This document shows, piece after piece, positions 35,801 through 44,848 of a stretch of 64,000 nucleotides of DNA. Each line of letters begins with the position of its first letter. Within the stretch, counting starts at the first letter, position 1. The stretch is from Candidatus Onthoplasma faecipullorum (GTDB lineage Bacteria; Bacillota; Clostridia; Christensenellales; UBA1242), in contig DWVI01000002.1 of assembly GCA_019120295.1 (NCBI GenBank), forward strand, positions 171,859 through 235,858, written 5' to 3'. The notes beneath the pieces are model-generated. The model saw only the letters and a program-made list of their open reading frames with translations, was not told the origin of the DNA and did not search any database. The translations under genes were made by a program, and so were the position numbers.

Positions 35801-38143
35801 ATAGTTACCATTTATAGACATAAATTCATAACTAACCGCATTGTTAGATGTTGAAACGCGCTCAACGGCGTATGCGCCAATCTCTTGAATTGGTGTTCTA
35901 TCTATTGTGAATATGTGATAACTTGCGCTTCTGCCTTCACTTAACAACTCAATAAGATAGGTCGCACCTTCACTATCTCCCAAATTAGTGCCTAACACTT
36001 GACCGTTTGAAAGTAAGTTAGGAGCAGTTGAAAGTAATTCATTTCTAGTTAAATATTGATTTGCAACTGAATAATAATTCGCCGTAATTCTGCGTTCAAA
36101 AACCCCAGGTTCTTGCCAACTAACTTGCACATATTTATTAGTGAATTGCCCAGAACCAATTGGAGCCACAATTTCGCTTCCAGTCCTATCTTCCACAATA
36201 TTGGCATTGATGTTTATTGTGTCAGTTGTGTATTGGAAGGCAAAAATTTGATTATAATCATTTCCGCTACCATTCACGTCAACACTAATAAATAACAAAT
36301 AATAACCAGCACGTGTAAATGTTGTGGTGTTAAGATAATCATATCTGGTTCCTGAAATTGAATATCCGTCCGCTTCATTTCCCGTTACCACTATAGGTTG
36401 AGTGCTATAATAGTAAAAACTATCTAAACTATCTGAAATATCTGACGAATTAAAGTTGTCATTACTTGTAGCCCAAATTGAACCCTGATTTGTTTTTACA
36501 TAGAAATTATTATCTCTCATGTAGTTTAAAATGGTTTGAATGTGCAGATTAGGAGCGCCTATATTTTCAACTAGATAATTGAATACATATCCATTTTGCG
36601 ATATAACCTGTGAACTTATTAAAGTTTGCCTTAATTCACTTGCTTCAATACGAGAGTTTAGTGAAGGGTCTTCACTTGAAACAACTGTGCCAACTTTATA
36701 ATCTGAATTGTTGTCCAACGAATATATAACGCCAACAACAGAATTTGAAGGCACTTGGTCGCGCACATAACCATTTGGAACAATCACGTCCACTGGGTCA
36801 GCAACATTATCCCCACCAGATATGGTTAAATATCTAAAACCGGCTTCTTGTTTTCCAGTTAAGGTGTATTTCATTTCAAAACCTGAAATAACTAATTCAA
36901 TGTTAGGAATAGTTAAGTTCATTTCAGGCATATTTTCACTATAGTAACCTGCGTAAATGTAATCAAAACTAAAGTTATAGTTACCAACTTCTGTGAACAC
37001 AAATGTAACAAAATTTAAACCATTTGATAACGAATTGTAATTATCCAAATAATAAGTTTTTGTTGTGCTTTCACCAAAACTTGTAATTGTTTCAATCATT
37101 CTTCCACTCGTGCTACCAGCGGTTGTGTTTGTAACGAAATCATAATCATAAGTGGTTACCACACCGTTTGCTGTGTGAGTGTATGATAAATCATATTTTG
37201 TGTAATCAAATGTAAGAGTTGGATAATTTAAGCTTTGGTTATATTGTCCAACACTATATGTATAAACGTTGTTATTACCATCACCTGCATTTTCTAAAGT
37301 TGGCACAGTTGAGTATGTGTTATTTGTGCTTGATTGATAACTTGAATTGTAAGATGTGTTGAACAAAACATAAAAACTAAAAGTTTGAGTGTATGAAATT
37401 CCACCATAAAAATATGTAAACGTAAATTCGTAGTGACCTTCGTTGCCTTGTGATTGTGGAATTATACACACAAAATCTTCATATGTATTACTAGCGTAGT
37501 TTCTTGGGGAAGGAAGAGATATAATTTCGCCATTACGACGCGCAACAACATTGATAGTTTGAATTCCAGCGCCTTCATCTTCGCCTGCTATTGCAAACTC
37601 GTTGTTCTCTCTATCTGTAAAATAATACTGACCAAAACTCACCATTATTGCTTCTTGCATGTTTTGTTGCGAAACGGTTTGAGTTTCACTTTCAACTCTG
37701 TATGAACTGAATACTGATGTGTAATAGGTGCCGTTAGTAACTTGGTTGTTAAGCATAACAAAATCACCGTTTCTAACAACATATTTGCTATTGCCGTTCT
37801 CAGCAATGTTTGAGTAATAATATTTGTCGTTTCCCTGCACAAACATTGAAGACAATTCTTCAGTTGCATCAACATTGGCATATAAAGTATTTTTAAACTC
37901 GCTATCATTGCTCAAACCGTCGGATAATTCGAAATTGCCTGTTGAGATAGCATACACTTTTTCAACGGACAAAATTGCGCCCGTATCTTCGTCCACCGCG
38001 CTAAATTCATTGTGGTCATAATTTATCACTGCGTATGCTGGGTTGTCTCTTCTAAAACTGAACGCCACGCAAACAATAGCCGTAACAATCGCCAGCATAA
38101 AAATTAAAATTTTATAAACTGATTTAACTTTCCCCTTAAACAT
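29819..38143 (-). CDS. giant cell-surface protein (2774 residues)
   Basis: An exceptionally long surface protein. The N-terminus has a signal peptide (hydrophobic 11-30, possible cleavage after 'NPAYA'); the C-terminus has one membrane helix (about 2744-2767) and a basic tail 'RRKMRIR'. I see no LPxTG motif, so anchoring is through the helix. The exterior is almost all beta, rich in Tyr, Asn, Ser, Thr and Asp, and low in Cys. Recurrent phrases such as 'YxFTxxDxxGN' and 'TVVIDRxxP' suggest many Ig-like or adhesin domains in tandem. The role is probably adhesion or glycan binding; no enzyme motif is seen. Confidence 0.8.
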   Translation of the reverse strand: MFKGKVKSVYKILIFMLAIVTAIVCVAFSFRRDNPAYAVINYDHNEFSAVDEDTGAILSVEKVYAISTGNFELSDGLSNDSEFKNTLYANVDATEELSSMFVQGNDKYYYSNIAENGNSKYVVRNGDFVMLNNQVTNGTYYTSVFSSYRVESETQTVSQQNMQEAIMVSFGQYYFTDRENNEFAIAGEDEGAGIQTINVVARRNGEIISLPSPRNYASNTYEDFVCIIPQSQGNEGHYEFTFTYFYGGISYTQTFSFYVLFNTSYNSSYQSSTNNTYSTVPTLENAGDGNNNVYTYSVGQYNQSLNYPTLTFDYTKYDLSYTHTANGVVTTYDYDFVTNTTAGSTSGRMIETITSFGESTTKTYYLDNYNSLSNGLNFVTFVFTEVGNYNFSFDYIYAGYYSENMPEMNLTIPNIELVISGFEMKYTLTGKQEAGFRYLTISGGDNVADPVDVIVPNGYVRDQVPSNSVVGVIYSLDNNSDYKVGTVVSSEDPSLNSRIEASELRQTLISSQVISQNGYVFNYLVENIGAPNLHIQTILNYMRDNNFYVKTNQGSIWATSNDNFNSSDISDSLDSFYYYSTQPIVVTGNEADGYSISGTRYDYLNTTTFTRAGYYLLFISVDVNGSGNDYNQIFAFQYTTDTININANIVEDRTGSEIVAPIGSGQFTNKYVQVSWQEPGVFERRITANYYSVANQYLTRNELLSTAPNLLSNGQVLGTNLGDSEGATYLIELLSEGRSASYHIFTIDRTPIQEIGAYAVERVSTSNNAVSYEFMSINGNYVRLSNSITSSLATLFWADKASGANITATYTFTPFVRDSSITVGEIYSSSSAVWYNTNYRLGTTVGSFDIDKATTLGNEVTYANVLYRQGIYVFTLVDDAGNSAKFMFIIDNTETFFKLTSGAESTFETASSQLFSESVTVELGTHKAMQLDLSETDDDVNSIITMLTSNSNNSAFADIGYYVQADTNINALKSIFGSVQGSYYLTVRNNSLTSRDSENQTDNNTSISNISINNRQTIIDYVEDGSTSTIRTLYLIGENQRYTSTDVTNSNSYIVIEINVDNSRGTFYYSNTAIDGSQIPSDGNIVAGSGIYRLYSGSDVYNTDSSIQIIGIDGAHATSENYLAFVWNMGTGRYQVNSVTYDYYALNLSDDEDSYNNGINGWVIEDGIVKNVYYYNHIRTTTLYSDGTAQNEGEILNDDRGFALLNVENSRTLEGLYVIRRVYQNTDEDLGSDSLVQTYYVIVDRNGIIDQNNEHIGGYINLGLKEDETDFSEFNTINTQTEYFSYSEGSQTIYQNKAYSLYLTSDKLPITLNIPIAKYFGGNENFGSTYYAGRLSFEFYFRDTQNQLGENRGNVVKLFEITDNDFDASNYHNGIYSVDLRGYLTNSGRLNQDIERIVRSMNETNWICLPGDYIVVIKDMVESAGSTGSHEKVIGFRIEQSEVEADVYSVPNRDMTAEEAQNVASNISENEYRLVTSEEFVKLDMADYIEESTMAGLDLNYLVVTQNLNGYTTNYINHQYQNINGTYRLDDSNPTVVENVYDNSSNLVSRVIYLNTYLRDSNGNINLDNITQSLSYEITIRFRLADTNVTNNERFINCYYYYDNQGNLQTYYEAKITVIIDRVAPTDNINNLLENDALVDYYIEDNGEDMFESSYIETNSNVYFVNRYKTYYGTGDNSNIYAFRVERSTEFDNSDITRLYYRSISDISTVSLTLPAITNLSRYQEADRIFDIVNYEGLLSDTSGYYEILEMDEAGNTTQYVIFYDAVGEDATSTPNDDLILEFKLTRFDEDGNITEEDVVIDSENNGDSYTIFDIDLAESYDEGNVFTDDFYDRYYRISLISNNPYSETYILTNATTSFSNNGLMNDIVNLIQTAGEGNYILRVETRTESYQVYINYYDYNNRISLNIENLVEVVNGNYQINLQGANVLNEGIMYYASTIEITHNGETSVYICIPTNGNYYYYLNGDVSNGVTQVLTGLSGTYQIRMTDAFGEVYTYRFNTTGEDFYSISFGENGDANFYEFSNTYYAFDQVNINFDSSIFRVRVSRVINDSGISESFTFSSTNNSWLYMETEIARLDGTGNTLYLYPYFNPTTYQGAKISYTVEFVLADDTVEYTYYVVLDTRIGAVNLTTNNLAQSMTINVNSDYHTTISDYITSGTSNLSWNRTTSDILSYSYTLYELKSNGEYVSTDLNSQTSYVISTASDSEGIYKFVIEVLSPTGQVLGNKIFTFQVLQNSSELYYVTLPDNSVAEVNSFFKFEEINSYLTTERLNQLGLTNANELTRANVDLYVYNTNLNIQIATDKGVSLASVVIPLGDSNYQFTIYRAYTDTYSLYFATLIVANNTDFISSVAITQNSNTETLATNNRFSFTYVGASTDNFSLRVTPNIPSNLLNNVIVAKNSLVLDLYLNDEFVSTINLNNNNLVGTARLLGNGRYTIVFKDLAGNVHTFTTSLGSQQASLDITILKEPVTTVNDMAPIDNAYYNGVVVVSVYNPATYDIGSIDLTATRNGEAYTPIKSQYNYTFLEYGTYRVVVTASYTDANAVTHNLRKVIVFTIINPNEARESIDLTSLGGFEIVSVLHGDRDITKIFNEMFNQNTSGRLLTYNMLLDYQEELNISSGKQVFTITYRVVDEIYPAREVNFSFTMNNEIPNIYCSLESGETTTSGFTISFNPGIIYEQVGEALIYVNDSLIYSINENSPFAVLSLEITEAQYGAGDYYVRLETASGQVITSFKAVIREPLNAWAIVIIVVVSVIVVAIIVTIILLRRKMRIR

Positions 38144-38455
38144 GTTTCCCCTTTTATTTTCTGCTTATTTTGCGAATTTATAACAAAATAACAATTAGTT
38201 TTACAAAATCTATTTAATTATAACATAATTAAAATAAAAAAACAAATAATATCTTCTTTAAATTAAAAAATTTAATTTTAAGAATATATAAAAAAAATTA
38301 AAGCGGAAAATTTATAAAAAACCTATTTTTAAGGCAAGTTAAAAATAAAAAATTATCAAAAAAATTTTAAATTTTCAAAAAAATAACTAAATTTTTAATA
38401 AAAAATTAAATTTTTTAATATTTTTTCTTATTTTTTAAATTTTTTATCATTCATT

Positions 38456-38493
38456 AAAAAAGGAATGAAATTAAATCACTCCTTATTTTTTTA
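38456..38493 (-). terminator. terminator after ypeB
   Basis: On the minus strand, AAGGAGTG pairs with CATTCCTT (one G-T), with a T-run after. The gap from 38144 to 38455 is nearly pure A/T and holds no gene. Confidence 0.65.
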
Positions 38494-39927
38494 TTAAACT
38501 AATTTTTCCACTCCTTCAACCGACACAAGTTTCATAGTTCTAGCAACTTCGCTAGTGTTTGCGTCAATGTAGTAGAAATACATTCCGTCAATTCGCTCAC
38601 ACATAAATTCATATGCTGAAATTTCACGTCCGCCGTCTAACCTAATCACAGTTTTGCTTACTTTTAACACATTGTAATCAAACCCTAACACACTTTCACA
38701 TTCTTCACTCGTCAAATTAAATTCAGGACTTCTACTAACATGGTTGAACGCATAATTCACCGCTTCAAAACCTATAATTTGCTGACTAGATAAATCAACT
38801 TTAACTTTCACTAAATCTGGATAATAAATCACATCATTAATAACAGGGGCAAGATTTATATATGCAATATTATCATGAATTTCGAGCCACACATTTTTCA
38901 TACTCTCAAAACCTATTTTATTTGCAAAATTTTCTGCAATCTCCGTTGCTTTTTCACCACTTAAAATTGCATCACCATTTTCTGCGTAACTAGAAATTGT
39001 AATCACAAGTGAACCAACTTTACTTACTTGAACGTCATAATCTTTACCGTCTAAATTAACTTCAAAATCGTATGTTGAGATATCGCCATTTGTTTCTCTT
39101 AAATAGGTAATATTCACATTTTCTCCTTCAAAAACGGTATATTTTAGATAATTTTGTGCATTTTCAACGCTAATTTCTTCACCAACAAGCCCTTTTACTT
39201 CTTTTGTTTCAAGTGCCGTTGAAAATGGTCCGTCAAATATCATGGCAGGATAGTCAATACTTTCATTTGTCATATCTCCCATTCCGGCAGACAATTCATT
39301 CATTCCGCTACCATCAAAAACTGACGCGTCCACAAAACTAAAATTACCTTCATACATACCTGCATTCTGTTTATTAAAATTAGTTTTAATTTCACCGACC
39401 ACTAAACTAATTTTATCAAACATTAAAGTTTCTTCTTGCGTTAATTCTTCACCTTTATTTAATTTTTGCTGACACGCTTCACAAAGTCCGCTCACTTGGT
39501 TAAAAAACTTCATTGCAGAAACAGCATTTTCTTCATTGATAGGCAAAACAGTTAACCCTGCTAAAATATAATTACAATCGGCCATAATATCTTGCAAGGT
39601 GTTTAATTTTGATTGTTTTGTGGTTAACGTTGAAAATTTTGAAACGTCAACATGAAGATTGTTGACGTTATCCACCATTGAATAATAACTAGAAGAATAC
39701 ACGCCTTCTAAAACATTGGCATTTTGCTTGCTAGATGTGTATACCTGATAATATGCAATTATCACGCACGTTAAAATTATAAGCAAACTTACAATTGCCA
39801 CAATTAAACCAGGTATTGCTTTTTGCGCGTTGCTCTTTTTCTTTGTTTCTTTATCTTGATTTACATTAGATTTATTTTGTTCTTTTTCTTTTTCATAGTC
39901 TGCACTTGTGATTTTTTCCTTATCCAT
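38494..39927 (-). CDS. ypeB: germination protein YpeB
   Basis: A spore-membrane protein needed to place and hold the cortex-lytic enzyme SleB. The 477 residues have a charged cytoplasmic start, one membrane helix (about 40-62), a helical domain, and two or three C-terminal PepSY-type domains ('NVWLEIHDNIAYINLAPV', 'ISAYEFMCERIDGMYFYYID'). Its position directly after sleB on the same strand repeats the Bacillus sleB-ypeB order. Confidence 0.88.
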   Translation of the reverse strand: MDKEKITSADYEKEKEQNKSNVNQDKETKKKSNAQKAIPGLIVAIVSLLIILTCVIIAYYQVYTSSKQNANVLEGVYSSSYYSMVDNVNNLHVDVSKFSTLTTKQSKLNTLQDIMADCNYILAGLTVLPINEENAVSAMKFFNQVSGLCEACQQKLNKGEELTQEETLMFDKISLVVGEIKTNFNKQNAGMYEGNFSFVDASVFDGSGMNELSAGMGDMTNESIDYPAMIFDGPFSTALETKEVKGLVGEEISVENAQNYLKYTVFEGENVNITYLRETNGDISTYDFEVNLDGKDYDVQVSKVGSLVITISSYAENGDAILSGEKATEIAENFANKIGFESMKNVWLEIHDNIAYINLAPVINDVIYYPDLVKVKVDLSSQQIIGFEAVNYAFNHVSRSPEFNLTSEECESVLGFDYNVLKVSKTVIRLDGGREISAYEFMCERIDGMYFYYIDANTSEVARTMKLVSVEGVEKLV

Positions 39928-40091
39928 TTTTGCTCCTTTTTATTATTTTTTATAAAAATTTAATATTTTTGCGTAATTTTTTATAAAAATTCATTTATTT
40001 TTTAATATTTTTATAGTTTTTTTTAATTATTTAAACAATTTTTTTAATTTTTTAATATTTTAAAAAATACTTTATTTAATTAATTTTTCTA

Positions 40092-40796
40092 TTAAACAGC
40101 AAACACATGTTTTCCAATTTGAGTGACTTTTGTGGTTGTCCATATCCAACTGCTTGTTGCCGTTTCAGGGTTATAATAATAAACGCAACCATAAGTTGGG
40201 TCCCAACCATTTAAAGCATCGTCTGCCGCTTGATAAGCAGTAGCATTTGGCTCTAAGTTGATTTGTCCGTCATTTACTGCAGTGAACGCCCAAGGTTGAT
40301 AAATGACGCCAGCAATGGTGTTTGGAAATCTACTATCTTCCACACGGTTTAAAACTACCGCACCGATAGCCACTTGACCCGTGTAACTTTCGCCACGCGC
40401 TTCTGCATAAATAACTTTTGCGAGTAAATACCTGTCATTGGAACTATAATTTGACGAACTAGACGAAGTGTTTAAATTAATACCCATTTTTGCAGCGGTC
40501 AAAGGCCCTACAATTCCGTCCTGAGTTAGACCATATTTCTTTTGAAACGCCTTAACCGCTGCTATTGTTTTAGGACCATTAATTCCGTCCACATTACCTG
40601 TGTAATAACCCCACTTTTTGAGCCTAGTTTGCACTTCTTTTGTGTCTGCCGTAACAGAATATGCAGGTTTTAGCGTTGCAATAGTCGGTGTGCTTTTTTC
40701 GTTTGAACTAACCGAATTATTAAAAGTTAGAAAACCAAACACGCTAAACACACCTGTTAGCAACAACATAAATGCAATTAATATTTTCTTTTTCAT
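40092..40796 (-). CDS. sleB: spore cortex-lytic enzyme SleB
   Basis: A lytic transglycosylase that breaks down cortex peptidoglycan on germination. The 234 residues have a signal peptide (hydrophobic 5-20), a peptidoglycan-binding domain ('VQTRLKKWGYYTGNVDGING'), a Ser-rich linker, and a C-terminal SleB/CwlJ-type domain with catalytic Glu in 'VIYAEARGESYTGQVA'. I start at 40796, where GGGGGAG precedes the ATG. It is upstream of ypeB by 164 bp. Confidence 0.93.
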   Translation of the reverse strand: MKKKILIAFMLLLTGVFSVFGFLTFNNSVSSNEKSTPTIATLKPAYSVTADTKEVQTRLKKWGYYTGNVDGINGPKTIAAVKAFQKKYGLTQDGIVGPLTAAKMGINLNTSSSSSNYSSNDRYLLAKVIYAEARGESYTGQVAIGAVVLNRVEDSRFPNTIAGVIYQPWAFTAVNDGQINLEPNATAYQAADDALNGWDPTYGCVYYYNPETATSSWIWTTTKVTQIGKHVFAV

Positions 40797-40948
40797 TTTC
40801 TCCCCCAAATAAAATTAAAATCAATATTAAATTGCACTACATTTTCAAATTTATTTAATTTTTTTAATTTTTTCTAAACTTTTCTCATTTTTTTAAATTT
40901 TATATTTTTTTGAACTTAATTATATTATTATGAAAATTATTTTTTATT

Positions 40949-41473
40949 TTAATCAAATATTGATTTAAACCATTCAACAATTTTTGATTTAAAAGTTATC
41001 TCTGTTTGATTTCCGTTTGTTATAAAGCATAGTGGTGGATACATCACACACCACCAATTATCCCCGACCGCTTCGCCAAGTTCAACAATCACTGCATCGT
41101 AATATCCACTTTCTAAGGTTGTGTTAGCATACGTTCTAGTTGGAAAATATTCATTGTTTATCTTAACGTTTGCTGAATAATTAAAACCATTTTTTCTAAG
41201 CACTTCAACGCATATGTCGCCCATTTTTTTACTTAAACTATTCACGATTTCAATCGCTTCACTCTTGGAAGATACATTGCAAAAATAAGGAGTTAAAAAT
41301 TCAACCAATTCGTCCTTAATCTCATACTTTATATTTTGGTCTATCTCACTGTTTGAATTGGCGCGAATATGAAGGCGCAAATAATCATATTCCACTTCCG
41401 CCTTAGGAAGAAAACTTGCACCAATTATTAACAACAACATTAAAACAACAATCACACAAATTTTATTTTTCAT
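40949..41473 (-). CDS. spoIIR: stage II sporulation protein R
   Basis: The forespore-secreted signal that triggers SpoIIGA to process pro-sigma-E in the mother cell. The 174 residues have a signal peptide/membrane helix at 3-22, then the conserved 'YDYLRLHIRANSNSEIDQN' and the family's 'WWCVMYPPLCF' toward the C-terminus. It lies upstream of sleB-ypeB on the same strand. Confidence 0.92.
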   Translation of the reverse strand: MKNKICVIVVLMLLLIIGASFLPKAEVEYDYLRLHIRANSNSEIDQNIKYEIKDELVEFLTPYFCNVSSKSEAIEIVNSLSKKMGDICVEVLRKNGFNYSANVKINNEYFPTRTYANTTLESGYYDAVIVELGEAVGDNWWCVMYPPLCFITNGNQTEITFKSKIVEWFKSIFD

Positions 41474-41580
41474 ATCTAGATTTTTTCAAAAAATTGTAAA
41501 AAAATACGCGTGTAACCGCGTAAATTTTAAAAATATTTGTAATTTTTTTGAAAATCCTTATATTTTTTGATTATTTTTAT

Positions 41581-42639
41581 TTATTGATTGTTTGGGCGAC
41601 CTGTGCTGTTTTGTAAGGCACGCCATGTGTTTGGACCTACAATTCCGTCTGCAATTAAACCATTTTCTGTTTGGAATGCACGCACTGCACGCTCTGTTTC
41701 AGCGCCAAAAATTCCGTCTAACATTGTGATTGGATATAGGAAAGATAATAATAGTTTTTGTAAATATAAAACCGCACTTTCTCTACTTCCGCGCCTTAAT
41801 ATTTTGCTTGTTGGGTCTAGGTTTAATAGCGCAGTCCACGTGTTTGGACCCACTATGCCGTCTTGCGATAGAATGTTGTTCTTTTGAAAATCTAAAACGG
41901 CGCGGTAGGTGTTGCCACCAAAAATTCCGTCTGTTGAAAGGTTATATCCATATTGATTTAATAATATTTGCAAAATCGTTACAAAATTGCTTCTATCGCC
42001 TTGCCTAATCGTTGGATAATTTGATAATTCAAGTGGAACATAATTAACACCTAGATAATTGCATACTCCACTGCATGTTCCTTCACCAACTCCGCGCGTG
42101 AAATTTGGGTTCAGCATAAGTTTTGCTTCTTCAAAGTTAGTCATAAACCCCGCTTCAACCAAACTAGACGGACAATTCACATTAGATAACACTCCTATTG
42201 ACGTTGTTCCAACAAAACGTTCTCTAACTCCAGTAAAGTTTACAATTTCACTAAAAATTTCTTCACTTAGCGCTCTTGACTCACTTGGATATGGGTTATA
42301 TGGGCTATAATAAACTTCAAGTCCGCGCGCCGAATTAAAAGTTGTGCCTGTTCCAAACGCATTGTATGCAAAAGTTACAAGCAAAGTGAGTCCTGCTCGA
42401 TTTGCTCTGACCACACGAGTGGAAATTGATGTGTCTTGCACTTCTGGGTGAATATCATACACTCTAAACCCACAACGAAGACATGCTAAAATAAAATTTG
42501 TTTTTGCTTCTCTATTAAACTCATTTTCATAAAAACTTCTGCCAATGTATGGCATAATTGGGGTGCGCTTTCCTGCTGTTGGCGGATTTAAACCGTGTTC
42601 GTCATTAGCACCAATTAAATAATCGCTTGCATTTGCCAT
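41581..42639 (-). CDS. amidase-like protein with two peptidoglycan-binding domains
   Basis: A 352-residue protein with an N-terminal domain (about 1-190) resembling N-acetylmuramoyl-L-alanine amidase type 3, then two peptidoglycan-binding repeats ('DGIFGGNTYRAVLDFQKN', 'DGIFGAETERAVRAFQTE'). The Glu of 'SSLVEAGFMTN' is in place, but the segment that normally reads S-I-H-A-N-A is 'TFAYNA', so one expected zinc His is Ala. No signal peptide is seen, as in CwlC-like enzymes that act on lysis of the mother cell. It lies next to spoIIR and sleB, which suggests a spore role. Confidence 0.75.
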   Translation of the reverse strand: MANASDYLIGANDEHGLNPPTAGKRTPIMPYIGRSFYENEFNREAKTNFILACLRCGFRVYDIHPEVQDTSISTRVVRANRAGLTLLVTFAYNAFGTGTTFNSARGLEVYYSPYNPYPSESRALSEEIFSEIVNFTGVRERFVGTTSIGVLSNVNCPSSLVEAGFMTNFEEAKLMLNPNFTRGVGEGTCSGVCNYLGVNYVPLELSNYPTIRQGDRSNFVTILQILLNQYGYNLSTDGIFGGNTYRAVLDFQKNNILSQDGIVGPNTWTALLNLDPTSKILRRGSRESAVLYLQKLLLSFLYPITMLDGIFGAETERAVRAFQTENGLIADGIVGPNTWRALQNSTGRPNNQ

Positions 42640-42833
42640 AAATATTTCTCCATTTGTATTTATGACTGCAAGCGACTTTTTGTTAAATGATAAAAATTCA
42701 AATTTTTATTTTGTTAAATTTTATTATTTTTAAAAATTTTTGTTAAAATTAATAAAAATTATTTATTTTTGGTATTTTTTATAACATTTTAAATAATTTT
42801 TTATAATATTTTTTATTGATTAAGTTTTTGTTG

Positions 42834-43433
42834 TTATTTAATAATAATTTCATCTAAGTATGTTGCTTCTAGATCTGAAATATGGAAAAGCAATGCGGTT
42901 GGAAAGCGAGTGAATGCGTCCGATAAATCTGAACCATTCATTGCACGCGCATCAAAGCCACCCATATGCCAATTTATACACATCGCTTCTTCTCTTGTCA
43001 ATCTCATAAAGCCACTCACAATATACACACTCTTTTCTCCGTGACCATAAGGCAAATTGTTTTCATATGCGTAATATGGCACTTGCACCCACGCACCATT
43101 TTCCTTTTTATTGCGATAATCAACTGTGTATGTGTTCACCTTGCAAACATCATGCAACAGTGCAATGATTGCTATACTTTCGTCGCTTATCTTTTCTTGA
43201 TAATTTTCTCCGTATTCATTTATTATATTATTTTTAAATCTTTTATAAACATTTAACGAATGAAAACAAAGCCCGCCTTCAAAATTAGAGTGCCTTCTAC
43301 CAGACGCTGGAGCCAAAAAGAAATCGGACGAATTAGTAAGATAATCTAACAATTTATCCGCTCCTTCGCGTTTAATTAGTGTTGTGAATAAATTTATAAA
43401 TTCTTGTTTATTTGCTTCTACGCTCTTTTCCAT
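42834..43433 (-). CDS. HD-domain hydrolase
   Basis: A 199-residue HD phosphohydrolase with 'GGLCFHSLNVY' (first His) and 'IALLHDVCKVN' (HD pair), then 'YGHGEKS' and 'INWHMGG' for further metal ligands. The closest described relatives are HD hydrolases of YhaM type without the OB domain. The substrate is probably a nucleotide or RNA end but cannot be given. It lies alone between the amidase-like gene and the hydrogenase. Confidence 0.8.
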   Translation of the reverse strand: MEKSVEANKQEFINLFTTLIKREGADKLLDYLTNSSDFFLAPASGRRHSNFEGGLCFHSLNVYKRFKNNIINEYGENYQEKISDESIAIIALLHDVCKVNTYTVDYRNKKENGAWVQVPYYAYENNLPYGHGEKSVYIVSGFMRLTREEAMCINWHMGGFDARAMNGSDLSDAFTRFPTALLFHISDLEATYLDEIIIK

Positions 43434-43528
43434 AATTTTTCCTATAATTATTTCCCATTGAACAAATTTTTTTGTTTTTATTTTCTATTTCAAATTTTAA
43501 AAACTTAAAATTAACCTTTATTTACTTT

Positions 43529-44848
43529 TTATTTGCTATATTTTCTTTCATGGTACGTTGTATGTAAATATTTCTTTGCTTTTTCACTAAGCGGGGCAAG
43601 CAAAAATTCGTCGTACACACCTTTTAACACCAAGTTTTCGTAACTTGAACGCTCTTTCATTTTTTCTTCATGTGTGTATAGGCTATTTCCGCGTAACGTT
43701 ACAGCAGTGTCGTTATCCACCTGTTTTGGTTGACCGCCACCACCCACACAGCCGTTTGGGCAAGCCATAACTTCAATCATGTCATATTTTTTGGTTTTTA
43801 ATTTATCTAACACTGCTCGCGCGCTAAGAGTTCCAAAAATAACGCATAATTTAACTTCTTTTCCAAGTAAATTTACGCTAGCAGTTTTAACGTCTTTATA
43901 TCCGCGCAATTTTTTAAATTTTAGTAAGTCCGCTGGCGGATTTTGCCCAGTTGTTAAATGGTAAGCCGTTCTAACCGCTGCTTCCATAACACCGCCGCTT
44001 GTTCCAAAAATTAACCCTGCGCCGCTACCTGTTGGAAACGCTTTATCATATTCGCTCTCATTAAGTTTATTTAAATCAATTCGTTTTCTCTTTAAGAGTT
44101 TTCCCATTTCTCTAACGGTTACAACAATATCAGTGTCTTGCCCATAAAGACCGCGCAACTCTTCGCGTTTAATTTCAAATTTTTTGGCAACGCAAGGCGT
44201 CATTGCAACAAGCACTATATCACTAGGCAATTTACCAATCTTTTTAGAAAAATAGTTTTTTATAACACTTGCCTGCATGGATATTGGGCTTTTGCAACTA
44301 GACAAATTAGGAATAAACTTAGGATAAAAAGTTTCCACAAATTTCACCCATGCTGGGCAACAACTTGTAAATTGTGGAAGATTATTTCCACTTTTCACAC
44401 GCTCAATTAGTTCGCTCGCTTCTTCCATAATAGTAAGGTCCGCACCGAACACAACATCAAACACATAATCTGCACCTAATTTTTTAAGTGCGCTCACCAT
44501 TTTACCTGCAACAAAATCACCTGGTTTTAAGCCAAACAATTCGCCAAGTGAAACGCGGACTGCTGGGCTAGTCATAATAACAACGGTTTTTGTTTTATCT
44601 TGAAGGGCGGATAAAAGTTTATCAGTGTCGTCCTTTTCAGTGATAGACTCAACTGGACAAACATTTGCACATTGACCACAATTTATGCACACAATGTCTT
44701 CACTATCATACTTCCAATACCCTGCAACCCCTATTTTTTTCTTGCAAACGTCCTTGCACTTTCCACACAAAACGCATTTGCTTTCTCTTCTCATAATGCT
44801 CGGATTGTCTTTCGAGATTGGGACTCTAATTTCGCTATACTTATCCAT
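43529..44848 (-). CDS. [FeFe]-hydrogenase, monomeric
   Basis: Reduces protons with electrons from ferredoxin or oxidises H2. The 439 residues have two N-terminal [4Fe-4S] clusters ('CVLCGKCKDVC', 'CINCGQCANVCP') and the H-cluster domain with L1 'TSCCPAW', L2 'MTPCVAKKFE' and L3 'ACPNGCVGGGGQ'. The short form without extra ferredoxin domains fits the group B-like or sensory-type hydrogenases, so it need not be the main fermentative enzyme. Maturases are not in the window. Confidence 0.93.
   Translation of the reverse strand: MDKYSEIRVPISKDNPSIMRRESKCVLCGKCKDVCKKKIGVAGYWKYDSEDIVCINCGQCANVCPVESITEKDDTDKLLSALQDKTKTVVIMTSPAVRVSLGELFGLKPGDFVAGKMVSALKKLGADYVFDVVFGADLTIMEEASELIERVKSGNNLPQFTSCCPAWVKFVETFYPKFIPNLSSCKSPISMQASVIKNYFSKKIGKLPSDIVLVAMTPCVAKKFEIKREELRGLYGQDTDIVVTVREMGKLLKRKRIDLNKLNESEYDKAFPTGSGAGLIFGTSGGVMEAAVRTAYHLTTGQNPPADLLKFKKLRGYKDVKTASVNLLGKEVKLCVIFGTLSARAVLDKLKTKKYDMIEVMACPNGCVGGGGQPKQVDNDTAVTLRGNSLYTHEEKMKERSSYENLVLKGVYDEFLLAPLSEKAKKYLHTTYHERKYSK

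Noticed and set aside
38144..38455. Very long A/T-only intergenic stretches (also 4164-4368, 5274-5397, 39928-40091, 42640-42833)
   Set aside because: They are low-complexity AT-rich spacers with no repeat unit, phase or frame; typical of a low-GC genome. I saw no origin-like DnaA box clusters.
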